Shown here: positions 1-5,245 of the stretch, one piece after another
Layout: every line of letters begins with the position of its first letter
Numbering within the stretch: the first letter of the stretch is position 1
Program-made: the position numbers and the translations under genes
Notes under the pieces: model-generated
The model's database searches: none
What the model saw: only the letters and a program-made list of their open reading frames with translations
What the model was told of the DNA's origin: nothing
From: Deltaproteobacteria bacterium
Lineage (GTDB): Bacteria; SAR324; JACQKK01
Assembly (NCBI GenBank): GCA_029858165.1
Contig: JAOUFO010000131.1
Coordinates: forward strand, 1-5,662
Reading direction: 5' to 3'
DNA length: 5,662 nucleotides

Positions 1-15
1 TTTCCCATCCCCCTG

Positions 16-38
16 CCCCCTTCCCAAAGGGAAGGGGG
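16..38. repeat. GC-rich perfect hairpin at the left edge
   Basis: A perfect 10-bp inverted repeat: CCCCCTTCCC at 16-25 and GGGAAGGGGG at 29-38, with loop AAA. It could terminate a gene ending to the left of the window, but it is followed by TTGATATG and has no T-run, so intrinsic termination is only a possibility. It lies 5 bases before the dispersed repeat copy at 44-120. Confidence 0.5.
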
Positions 39-43
39 TTGAT

Positions 44-120
44 ATGATTGGAGGCCTGCGGCCCCCAAACCCCCGCTTTTTTATCAAAACGGGAGCTTTT
101 GGCAGTTATGCAGAGGTCTC
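44..120 (+). repeat. Dispersed repeat, left copy (inverted relative to 5170-5245)
   Basis: This 77-base stretch matches the reverse complement of 5170-5245. By eye there are three mismatches (bases 89, 90 and 112) and one extra C in the C-run near 70-75, about 95% identity. It begins ATGATTGGAGGCC and ends GAGGTCTC, and contains the small palindrome GGCC-TGC-GGCC and a C-rich stretch followed by TTTTTT. The ATG opens a frame that reads through into tatA, but its product has low-complexity, non-protein-like composition, so I regard this as a non-coding element. Similarity fades outside the block. I cannot assign a named family. Confidence 0.8.
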
Positions 121-367
121 AGAAAAAGAGATAGACTTCCCCCCCGGGGGGGCCTATCTTAAGAAAACAGGGGAAAACACCCTGTTTCAACGCCTTATGG
201 TCTGGGTTCCACCGCCAGGTCCCGCTATTGCGATCAGCGGAAATCCGGTGGGTTCAAAATCCGCCCATGAGGCAGTCCAACTTTCCACCGGCAGGCTGGG
301 ATGGGGAAACCCGAGGCCGTCAACCCTTTGCCGGGAAAGCCATCCTTTTAACCGCGAGGGAGAAACT
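121..367. other. Non-coding region upstream of tatA with two palindromes
   Basis: No convincing gene lies here. Positions 139-152 are a perfect C7G7 palindrome, flanked by AGATAG at 129-134 and its complement CTATCT at 154-159, which could form one GC-rich hairpin. A second perfect hairpin pairs AAACAGGG (165-172) with CCCTGTTT (180-187) around a 7-base loop. Read on the - strand, that hairpin is followed by TCTT, so it resembles a weak terminator in that direction. The tatA promoter should lie in this region, but I see no clear -35/-10 pair. Confidence 0.5.
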
Positions 368-550
368 ATGTTTGGTCTGGGAATGGGGGAATTGTTGCTG
401 ATTCTGGCAATCGTGGTTCTGCTTTTTGGCGCCAACCGGCTTCCCCAAATCGGTGAAGGGTTGGGAAAAATGATTCACAACTTTCGCACTTCGGTAAAAA
501 CCGGTGAAGGTTCCCCGGAAGAAGAAGACAAGAGCAAAAAGATCGGATAA
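368..550 (+). CDS. tatA: Sec-independent protein translocase subunit TatA/TatE family
   Basis: A 60-residue protein of the TatA/E family. In the Tat pathway this subunit oligomerises with TatC (and TatB where present) to move folded, twin-arginine-tagged proteins across the cytoplasmic membrane. The order is typical: a short N-terminus, one hydrophobic helix at about residues 7-20, the FG hinge at 20-21, then the amphipathic stretch starting NRLPQIGEGLGKMI, and an acidic/basic polar tail. The length is at the short end for TatA. The ATG at 368 is chosen because GAGGGAGA lies 4 bases upstream and the membrane helix follows at once. The same frame is open back to 44, but that part crosses the dispersed repeat and looks non-coding. 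No tatB or tatC is in the window. The stop lies 35 bases from the stop of the convergent MBL gene. TatA is favoured over TatB because of the short length and short tail. Confidence 0.9.
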   Translation: MFGLGMGELLLILAIVVLLFGANRLPQIGEGLGKMIHNFRTSVKTGEGSPEEEDKSKKIG

Positions 551-585
551 CGGCTGGCTTTGAAAGGCTCCAAATAAGGGGAGGG

Positions 586-1986
586 CTACAAAATGGTCCA
601 AACCTCCCCGGAATCCACCAGCTTCATTTTATCCGGCAGGTCCGGAGGCACCAGCCCGGTGTGCATAAATCCAATCCGGGCCCGACCTTTGTATCCCAGG
701 TAATCATGATAATCGCCGTGAATCACCCCGCCCCCCACATCCACCAAAATCAAATCCTCATCGCCGGTGATCAAGCCGTCAAACAGGCTTCTGCGTCGTT
801 CTGATATCCCCCCCCCGGTGGCCATGGACTGAATGGCCGAATGGGATAAATGGTCCCCGGTGATATGCAGAACAGCGGATTTTCCTCCGATTTCCACCTT
901 GAATCTGCCCCCCAGGGAGGGGATGGCGTGTACTGAATGGAACACCGTCATTTCCGCCCCAAGGAGGGAGATGGGCTTTTCCGGCTCCAAAGGGTGCCAC
1001 ACATGGTATTTCTTTGCTTCATCCAAAGAACACCCGAACACCGCCGAAATCTTTACCAGCAGACTGTAGTAGATTTCCGGTGTGGTGTATAAATCTATGG
1101 GGGGCTGGCGCAGGGATTCCACCACGTCAATATGATCCTCATGCACATGCGACAGGATCATGGCTTCCACCTTTTCGTACCCCACCTTCATTTTGCTCAA
1201 TTGCAAATTCAAGTAGGCCGGGCAGTCCCACATCAGCAGACGTCCGTTGATATCCAATAGATACCCGTTGGCCGGATCATTGGGGTCAAAGCCGTTGCTT
1301 CGCCCCAAAACGGTGGTCGTAAAACCGTTGACGGCCGGGATATGGGGCAAATGTTTCACATTGTAGTTGGGCTCTTGAGACTTGGTAACGGTAAGGTCCA
1401 GGTCAAAGGCATGCTCTCCATACAACACCCGGAATCGGGCCTCTCCGCCGCGTTCCAGAATCACCTGGGGAAACTTTCCCCGCAACGGATACAATTCCAG
1501 ATTCCCGCCTTCATCCAGCGACAGAAATTTAACCATTTCCGGTATGGAAAACGACTTGCCCGTTTTGGGGTCCTTCAGGGCCATATAATCGGTTTCCTGG
1601 TATAATTCCCCGGCCAGAATTTGGGGGGTCCCCGCTTTTTCCATTTCCTGGGAATCCGGCCCCACCACGGTTAACCGCAACAGTTGCTCCAACCCCTTGG
1701 ATTGATTGGACGCGGACACCACATGAAACTGCCTTTTGCGTTCCAGTCCTCTTTGCACAAACAAAAAATGGTACAGGGGAAATTCCAGGGAGGCCTGGGA
1801 GGAATGGATGTGATGGAGTTTGCTGGGCAGCACCACCGTATCCGGCATGGGAAGATGCATGGCCAGAATCCGTTTGAGGATTTCCGGCGGACACCCGAAC
1901 AGGATATTGCCCTGGGGGCTGCAAAACAGGTAAGCCCCCTCGGTCAGCTTATGAATCTGGGCATCCAGCTTAGGTTGTTTTTGCAA
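586..1986 (-). CDS. MBL-fold metallohydrolase with degenerate N-terminal half
   Basis: A 466-residue protein whose C-terminal half (about 215-466) is a metallo-beta-lactamase fold. Visible metal-site motifs are HxHxDH at 280-285 (SHVHEDH), a histidine in HSVHAIPSLG (350 or 353), Asp378 in TGDH, and a late histidine in GGGVIHGDYHDY (423 or 427), so a dinuclear metal site is plausible. Residues 20-90 look like a second, decayed MBL start: GNILFGCPPE resembles the usual strand, and SKLHHIH (55-61) sits where HxHxDH would be, with the first His and the Asp lost. The start is TTG, preceded by GGGAG 8 bases upstream. No closer in-frame ATG fits. The substrate is unknown. The fold covers RNase Z-like nucleases, glyoxalases, phosphodiesterases and others, and nothing here separates them. 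There is no signal peptide, so it is probably cytoplasmic. It is separated from the sulfur genes by 647 bp and is probably its own transcription unit. Confidence 0.85.
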   Translation of the reverse strand: MQKQPKLDAQIHKLTEGAYLFCSPQGNILFGCPPEILKRILAMHLPMPDTVVLPSKLHHIHSSQASLEFPLYHFLFVQRGLERKRQFHVVSASNQSKGLEQLLRLTVVGPDSQEMEKAGTPQILAGELYQETDYMALKDPKTGKSFSIPEMVKFLSLDEGGNLELYPLRGKFPQVILERGGEARFRVLYGEHAFDLDLTVTKSQEPNYNVKHLPHIPAVNGFTTTVLGRSNGFDPNDPANGYLLDINGRLLMWDCPAYLNLQLSKMKVGYEKVEAMILSHVHEDHIDVVESLRQPPIDLYTTPEIYYSLLVKISAVFGCSLDEAKKYHVWHPLEPEKPISLLGAEMTVFHSVHAIPSLGGRFKVEIGGKSAVLHITGDHLSHSAIQSMATGGGISERRRSLFDGLITGDEDLILVDVGGGVIHGDYHDYLGYKGRARIGFMHTGLVPPDLPDKMKLVDSGEVWTIL

Positions 1987-2017
1987 GGCTCAAACTCCCA
2001 TTGTTCTCTAGGGAATG

Positions 2018-2045
2018 ATCCTACCGGCAGACGCCTTTAGCCCAA
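2018..2045 (-). promoter_or_regulatory. Possible sigma70-type promoter for the MBL gene
   Basis: On the - strand, TTGGGC (2040-2045) and TAGGAT (2018-2023) are separated by 16 bases, and the -10 element ends 31 bases before the TTG start. Matches to consensus are partial (3/6 and 4/6). The position is sensible but the sequence support is weak. Confidence 0.2.
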
Positions 2046-2523
2046 GTCTTCACTTGTTGCTGATGAACTTTTCTTCTCATCCGTGATGGAAGCGTTCCGG
2101 CATCCTGCCCAAGGGGGAGAAAATCCTTTTCCTCCGCGATTCCCAGTTTTAGCGGCGGTCCGGGTGGGTGCGGCCCTGTCAGGGTTCAACAGGGGGTTTA
2201 CACGGCTTCCTATCTCATAACACAGATTATGGAAAGGAAACATTGAAACCGGCCGTCTTTGGTTTCTTTCGCACACACCTTTGGGCCACAGTTTTGTGGT
2301 TGGGTTGGGTTCCTTTCATTTTGGAACCCGGACAAGTGGATATATGAAAAGAATGGGCCAAAAACAGGCTAGACCGCAAAATTATTTTAAAATTTATTTT
2401 TTCTTCCGGGGCTCCCCTGCCTCCAGGGGAATTCCAGGGGGTTTTCACATTCAGGGGATGCGGTCTGTGCTGGGTGCGGGGAGGGAATCCGGGGGGTTGG
2501 AGCAGGCAGAATCCACCCCCCTC

Positions 2524-2545
2524 TCACCCGGACAAAGCCGGGTGA
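2524..2545. repeat. Perfect hairpin downstream of the sulfur-carrier gene
   Basis: TCACCCGG at 2524-2531 pairs fully with CCGGGTGA at 2538-2545 around the loop ACAAAG. It lies about 90 bases past the stop of the sulfur-carrier gene, next to a second hairpin at 2555-2570. It may stabilise or end the cysM-carrier transcript, but no U-run follows on the - strand. Confidence 0.45.
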
Positions 2546-2565
2546 TGATGCCTTTGGCGTTGAAA

Positions 2566-2612
2566 CGCCATGCTGTCTTCGGCGGCTACGCGCCATGCTG
2601 TCTTCGGCGGCT
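2566..2612. repeat. 22-bp direct tandem duplication
   Basis: The 22-base unit at 2566-2587, beginning CGCCATGCTG and ending GGCGGCT, is repeated exactly at 2591-2612 after a 3-base spacer (ACG). The unit can pair CGCC with GGCG. The second copy runs into GGCG-GCTT-CGCC, a small hairpin. It is non-coding and lies 22 bases beyond the stop of the sulfur-carrier gene. Confidence 0.85.
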
Positions 2613-2633
2613 TCGCCTTGGGGCCGGAGGGGT

Positions 2634-2912
2634 TTACCGCCCACCGGCGATGGAGGGGACGATTTGGATAATATCCCCATTTTTCACCGGGGTTTCCAGG
2701 TTGTCCGCGTACCGGATGTCCTCATCGTTGACATAAATATTGATGAAGCTGCGGATGCGTCCCTTGTCGTCATACAAATGGTCCTTCAACTGGTCAAATT
2801 GCTTGAACAGGTTTTCAAAGGCTTCCTGGATGTTGGCTCCATCCACCTCCACGGTTTCGTGGTTGTTGGTAAACTTCAACAAAGCGGAAGGGATTTCTAT
2901 GGTGGCTTTCAT
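2634..2912 (-). CDS. MoaD/ThiS-like (CysO-type) sulfur-carrier protein, C-terminus GGR
   Basis: A 92-residue ubiquitin-like protein. The family forms a C-terminal Gly-Gly thiocarboxylate after adenylation by an E1-like enzyme, then donates sulfur for molybdopterin, thiamine or, for CysO, cysteine. Visible here: the opening strand MKATIEIPSALLKF, a VEVDGANIQEAFENL strand-helix typical of beta-grasp carriers, INIYVNDEDIR in the middle, and the late NGDIIQIVPSIAGG. The Gly-Gly is followed by one Arg and then TAA. Most carriers end at Gly-Gly, while QbsE and HcyS types carry extra residues that a JAMM peptidase removes. The gene lies 119 bases downstream of cysM on the same strand, the strongest hint that it serves cysteine synthesis. 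The start is uncertain: ATG 2912 fits the family N-terminus, but the nearest GGAG is 14 bases away. ATG 2963 and TTG 2972, in frame, lie behind a GGAGGG and would add 17 or 20 residues. MoaD in molybdenum cofactor synthesis is the main alternative. Confidence 0.82.
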   Translation of the reverse strand: MKATIEIPSALLKFTNNHETVEVDGANIQEAFENLFKQFDQLKDHLYDDKGRIRSFINIYVNDEDIRYADNLETPVKNGDIIQIVPSIAGGR

Positions 2913-3031
2913 GATGAGTTTCTGATCTCCAGGTTGGAAAATTTGTTGGATTCGTCCGGCCATGGGGCCCAAAAACCCCTGCCCTCCCCTTGGGTGTGCT
3001 TATCCCCGTTGCGGATCCGCCTTTAACGGCG

Positions 3032-4009
3032 TCATTCCAGGGTATCACTCCAAAAATGTTCACTCAAATACTTTACCCCGCTATCGGGAAACAAGGTGAC
3101 AATCACCCCGTCGGGATTCTCCCGGGCCACCTGAATGGCCGCCTCAATGGCCGACCCGGAGGAAATACCCACCAGCAGCCCTTCCAGTCTGGCGGCCTCC
3201 ACCACACGCTGGTAGGCTTTTTCTGTCCTCACGCTCATTTTATGGTCGGCAAATTGGTCCTCGTAAAATCGGGGCACAATGGAGCTTTCCATGTGCTTCA
3301 TGCCTTCCAGGCCGTGAAAAGGAGAATCCGGCTGGACCTCCACAATTTGAATCCCCGGATTTTTGGATTTGAGAAACCGCCCCACCCCCATAAAGGTGCC
3401 GGAGGTACCCAGGGTGGAGATAAAATGAGTGACCCGCCCCTGGGTTTGGGCGTAAATTTCCGGCCCGGTGGATATAAAGTGGGCCTTCCAGTTGTTTTCG
3501 TTGCTGTATTGGTCGGCGTAAAAATAGCGGTCCGGGTGCTCAGCATACATTTCCCGGGCTTTTAAAATGGCCCCATCAGAGGAAAGACTGGGGTCTGTTA
3601 AAATAAGCTCGGCCCCGTAGGCCTTTAAAATTTTGATGCGGGCCGGGGTGACGCTGGCCGGCATGCACAAGGTGACTTTGTAACCCCGCACCGCCCCGAT
3701 CATGGCGTAGGCAATGCCGGTGTTGCCCGAGGTGGCATCCAACAGCACTTTTTCCGGACCCAGTTCCCCTTTTTTTTCTGCCTCCCGCACAATGTTCCAG
3801 GCCGCCCGGTCCTTGACAGATTGGCCCGGGTTGTACCATTCCGCCTTGGCATACAGGTTGCCCTGGGGCCACACCCGGGAAAGTCTGAGCAGGGGGGTGT
3901 TGCCGATCAGGTCCGTCAAAGACTGCCCGATGGAGGAATCCCCGGCGGAAGACAGAATGACAGGCTCCCGGCTGGGGGGCAGGTCGGTGTTTTTCATCAC
4001 AGAAGTCAT
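3032..4009 (-). CDS. cysM: Cysteine synthase, CysM-type PLP enzyme
   Basis: A 325-residue fold-type II PLP enzyme of the cysteine synthase family, which replaces the acetyl or phosphate group of an activated serine with sulfur to make cysteine. Motifs: GNTPLLRLS (36-44), NPGQSVKDR with Schiff-base Lys66, the substrate loop TSGNTG (93-98), GTSGT phosphate loop (201-205), QPDSPFHGLEGMKHM (226-240) and a C-terminal PDSGVKYLS (308-316). The length is normal. The start is ATG 4009, 10 bases after GGAG. An in-frame TTG at 4036 lacks a Shine-Dalgarno site, and ATG 3997 lacks one too. The leader of about 25 residues before the domain is somewhat long and polar. The paired sulfur-carrier gene suggests a protein-thiocarboxylate-dependent enzyme like mycobacterial CysM, which uses O-phosphoserine. 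The Arg that reads the phosphate there (Arg220) is not obvious at the aligned site here, so ordinary O-acetylserine sulfhydrylase activity with sulfide stays possible. Cystathionine beta-synthase is less likely. Confidence 0.9.
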   Translation of the reverse strand: MTSVMKNTDLPPSREPVILSSAGDSSIGQSLTDLIGNTPLLRLSRVWPQGNLYAKAEWYNPGQSVKDRAAWNIVREAEKKGELGPEKVLLDATSGNTGIAYAMIGAVRGYKVTLCMPASVTPARIKILKAYGAELILTDPSLSSDGAILKAREMYAEHPDRYFYADQYSNENNWKAHFISTGPEIYAQTQGRVTHFISTLGTSGTFMGVGRFLKSKNPGIQIVEVQPDSPFHGLEGMKHMESSIVPRFYEDQFADHKMSVRTEKAYQRVVEAARLEGLLVGISSGSAIEAAIQVARENPDGVIVTLFPDSGVKYLSEHFWSDTLE

Positions 4010-4274
4010 CGTGAGCAGGCTCCGCTGGACCGCCAAACATGCAACGTGTTGAACTCAGCGGGTGAATGGAAAATGAATGCGTGCATGAAACCCGGAAAGT
4101 CTGAAGCCCAAAACCCTGCCCTGAATGGTGTGACGCAGGCGGCCAAAACTTAACCTTTCTGGAATTATAAGGGAAAAAAACCAATTCAGAAACCGGATTT
4201 TTGCCTATTACGGAAAATGGAGGGGATTGGGGGGGGGCTTGCTCCCCCGCATTGCTTTTTGGTTTTGGGTTCTG
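4010..4274. other. Upstream region of cysM, no gene seen
   Basis: No convincing gene. It holds the possible cysM -10 at 4164-4169, an A7 tract near 4174, and a nine-G run (4229-4237) that can pair with CCCCC at 4244-4248 around CTTGCT. On either strand this hairpin lacks a T-run. From about 4251 the sequence looks like a decayed fragment of the linker of the adjacent tandem array (TTTTGGGTTCTGTTCAGCACC, with the array form TTTTGGGGGTCCTGTCCAG). Confidence 0.45.
4164..4169 (-). promoter_or_regulatory. Possible -10 element upstream of cysM
   Basis: A perfect TATAAT on the - strand at 4164-4169, 154 bases upstream of the chosen cysM start. The -35 region is poor (TTTCTG at 17-base spacing, or TTCTGA at 16). 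If used, it gives a leader of roughly 145 bases before cysM. I recognise no known riboswitch in that leader. Confidence 0.3.
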
Positions 4275-4586
4275 TTCAGCACCGCCACGGGCCTTCCGGC
4301 CCTTTTGGCCGGGCTTGCGCCGCCTTTCTTTTGGGGGTCCTGTCCAGCACCAGCACAGCCCTGCGTTGTGTCGCCTGTCGGCTCCAAACGCCACAGGCTG
4401 GCTGGTGCCTTTCTTTTGGGGGTCCTGTCCAGCGGCTTCAGCACCGCCACGGGCCTTCCGGCCCGTTTTGGGCGGGCTTGCGCCGCCTTTCTTTTGGGGG
4501 TCCTGTCCAGCACCAGCACAGCCCTGCGTTGTGTCGCCTGTCGGCTCCAAACGCCACAGGCTGGCTGGTGCCTTTCTTTTGGGGGT
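4275..4586. repeat. Two-copy ~150-bp tandem repeat built of alternating hairpin modules
   Basis: Copy 1 (4275-4423, 149 bases) and copy 2 (4437-4586, 150 bases) differ by one substitution and one inserted G, about 99% identity, with 13 bases between them. Each copy has hairpin A (GGGCC-TTCC-GGCCC at 4289-4302; extended to CGGGCC/GGCCCG at 4450-4465 and followed by TTTT), a linker, then hairpin B. The linker core GCCTTTCTTTTGGGGGT occurs four times, at 4322, 4407, 4485 and 4570. Hairpin B (4347-4408 and 4510-4571) pairs GCACCAGC with GCTGGTGC, then CAGCC with GGCTG after a bulged A, with an inner stem TGT-GGC/GCC-ACA. The array order is A-L-B-L-A-L-B-L. It ends on the first base of the stop codon complement of the small secreted-protein gene, so on the - strand it would be that gene's 3' untranslated region. 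The open frames through it are repeat-driven and judged non-coding. Confidence 0.92.
4450..4469 (+). terminator. Terminator-like hairpin A with T-run, array copy 2
   Basis: CGGGCC-TTCC-GGCCCG followed directly by TTTT on the + strand. Copy 1 has a 5-bp version at 4289-4302, also followed by TTTT. No + strand gene precedes it, so if it acts it would block antisense transcription heading towards the secreted-protein gene. The T-run is short. Confidence 0.3.
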
Positions 4587-5002
4587 TATTCGTTCAGCAG
4601 CATGGATTTGCGCAATTGGGTCAGGTCTTCCGGGTTTTTCTCGTTGAGTTCATCCATCACCTCCTGAACGCTTAAATATATTTTGCCCATCAACATTTTT
4701 TGCCGTTTTTCGTCCCCTTCTTTTTTGGCCAGCAGTTTTTGAAGATAATCCCAGGCGTTGATGGTTTTGCCTTCATCCTCAATGGTGATTTCATGCAACT
4801 GCTGTTCGGAGAAACCGGATTCCTTTGCGATTTTAAACAGTTTGATCAATTCATCCAATTGGTAAAATTTTTCTTTGCGTCCCTGACCCTGACCTTGGGC
4901 CGGACCGGGCCACAGGGCCAGATGAAACGCCAGCAGGGCGGTGATGGCCGCATAAAACAAGGCGGAAAAGCCCCATTTCCGCAGAAATTTCGTTTTAATC
5001 AT
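4586..5002 (-). CDS. Small secreted protein of unknown function
   Basis: A 138-residue protein I do not recognise. It starts with a classic export signal: basic MIKTKFLRKW (1-10), a hydrophobic core at about 11-31 (GFSALFYAAITALLAFHLAL), then PGPAQGQGQG, where cleavage could occur at about 36-40. The mature part (about 98 residues) is charged and mainly helical in appearance, with FYQLDELIKLFKIAKESGF (46-64), a central ITIEDEGKTINAWDYLQKLL (72-91) and a lysine/glutamate-rich C-terminal half. It has no cysteine, no lipobox and no second membrane helix, so a periplasmic or secreted location is inferred. ATG 5002 is chosen because AGGGG sits 8 bases upstream and the signal peptide then starts properly. 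An in-frame ATG at 5032 has no ribosome-binding site. A terminator-like hairpin lies only 33 bases upstream, and the tandem array abuts the stop codon. Confidence 0.75.
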   Translation of the reverse strand: MIKTKFLRKWGFSALFYAAITALLAFHLALWPGPAQGQGQGRKEKFYQLDELIKLFKIAKESGFSEQQLHEITIEDEGKTINAWDYLQKLLAKKEGDEKRQKMLMGKIYLSVQEVMDELNEKNPEDLTQLRKSMLLNE

Positions 5003-5035
5003 ACAAACAACCCCTTTGATAGGCCCCGACATCAG

Positions 5036-5082
5036 AATAAAAAACAGGATGGTTTGCTCGCCACCCTTGGGCGTTTTTTATT
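5036..5082. terminator. Bidirectional intrinsic terminator-like hairpin
   Basis: AATAAAAAAC (5036-5045) is the exact complement of GTTTTTTATT (5073-5082). Inside, AGGATGG (5046-5052) pairs with CCACCCT (5061-5067) apart from one A/C mismatch, around an 8-base loop. On the - strand the GC stem is followed at once by GTTTTTTATT, a good U-tract. On the + strand it is followed by TGGGCGTTTTTTATT. On the - strand it would end transcripts coming from the desulfurase gene, or act in the leader of the secreted-protein gene, whose ATG is 33 bases further on. Confidence 0.7.
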
Positions 5083-5157
5083 TGAAGCGGATTGAATATC
5101 CGCCCCATTCAAAACCCCGCTGGTTGACCAAAACCGGGATTTTTACCAGGGATGAAA

Positions 5158-5176
5158 AGGTCTCAATCCGAGACCT
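5158..5176. repeat. Small palindrome at the end of the dispersed repeat
   Basis: AGGTCTC at 5158-5164 and GAGACCT at 5170-5176 are perfect complements around AATCC. It straddles the end of the right copy of the dispersed repeat. In the left copy the first arm is intact (GAGGTCTC, 113-120) but the second is decayed (GAGATAGAC), so it may be part of the original element. Confidence 0.5.
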
Positions 5177-5245
5177 CCGCATAACTGCCAAAAGCTCCTT
5201 TTTTGATAAAAAAGCGGGGTTTGGGGGCCGCAGGCCTCCAATCAT
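5170..5245 (-). repeat. Dispersed repeat, right copy (inverted relative to 44-120)
   Basis: This is the reverse complement of 44-120 with three mismatches and one base deleted. On the - strand it begins ATGATTGGAGGCC, contains a weak GCGG/CCGC hairpin followed by TTTTTT, and ends GAGGTCTC. It lies 121 bases past the stop of the desulfurase gene, in the same sense as that gene. The two copies therefore face inwards across most of the window. Confidence 0.8.

Larger units (their letters stand above)
1987..2633. other. Gene-free gap between the sulfur-carrier and MBL genes
   Basis: I find no convincing gene in these 647 bases. Open frames here give proline-, serine- or arginine-rich products with no recognisable domain. 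Structures seen are: a 22-bp direct duplication (2566-2612); an 8-bp perfect hairpin at 2524-2545; a 6-bp hairpin with loop TGAA at 2555-2570; TCCCCTG/CAGGGGA around CCTC at 2413-2430; and CCCTG/CAGGG arms within 2174-2194. An AT-rich patch lies at about 2379-2403. None of the hairpins is followed by a clear U-run on the - strand. I compared the region mentally with common riboswitches, 6S, tmRNA and RNase P and recognised none. Confidence 0.5.

Noticed and set aside
44..367. Open frame running in phase into tatA, giving a 168-residue protein
   Set aside because: The first 108 residues cross the dispersed repeat and palindromes and look like translated non-coding DNA. The ATG at 368 has a good ribosome-binding site and starts a complete TatA.
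1987..2280. Possible riboswitch or small stable RNA upstream of the MBL gene
   Set aside because: Pieces resembling conserved boxes were seen, but no known class (cobalamin, TPP, SAM, SAH, c-di-GMP, Moco, 6S, tmRNA) could be matched over its core.
2595..3026. A 143-residue + strand open frame opposite the sulfur-carrier gene
   Set aside because: It is the antisense shadow of the carrier, whose own strand gives a clear beta-grasp pattern.
3576..4550. A 324-residue - strand open frame overlapping cysM and the tandem array
   Set aside because: It is out of phase with the clear CysM reading frame, and its first part only translates the repeats. No domain is visible.
4322..4586. CRISPR array or integron attC interpretation of the four linkers
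   Set aside because: The segments between linkers are themselves repeated in alternation (A, B, A, B), so they are not unique spacers, and lengths of 61-68 bases with four units do not fit. No attC core GTTRRRY pair was found at the hairpin ends.
4201..4675. Three + strand open frames of about 146-152 residues through the array
   Set aside because: All three frames stay open because the array is GC-rich and repeated. The products are repeats of tryptophan, proline, glycine and phenylalanine, and they run antisense into the secreted-protein gene.
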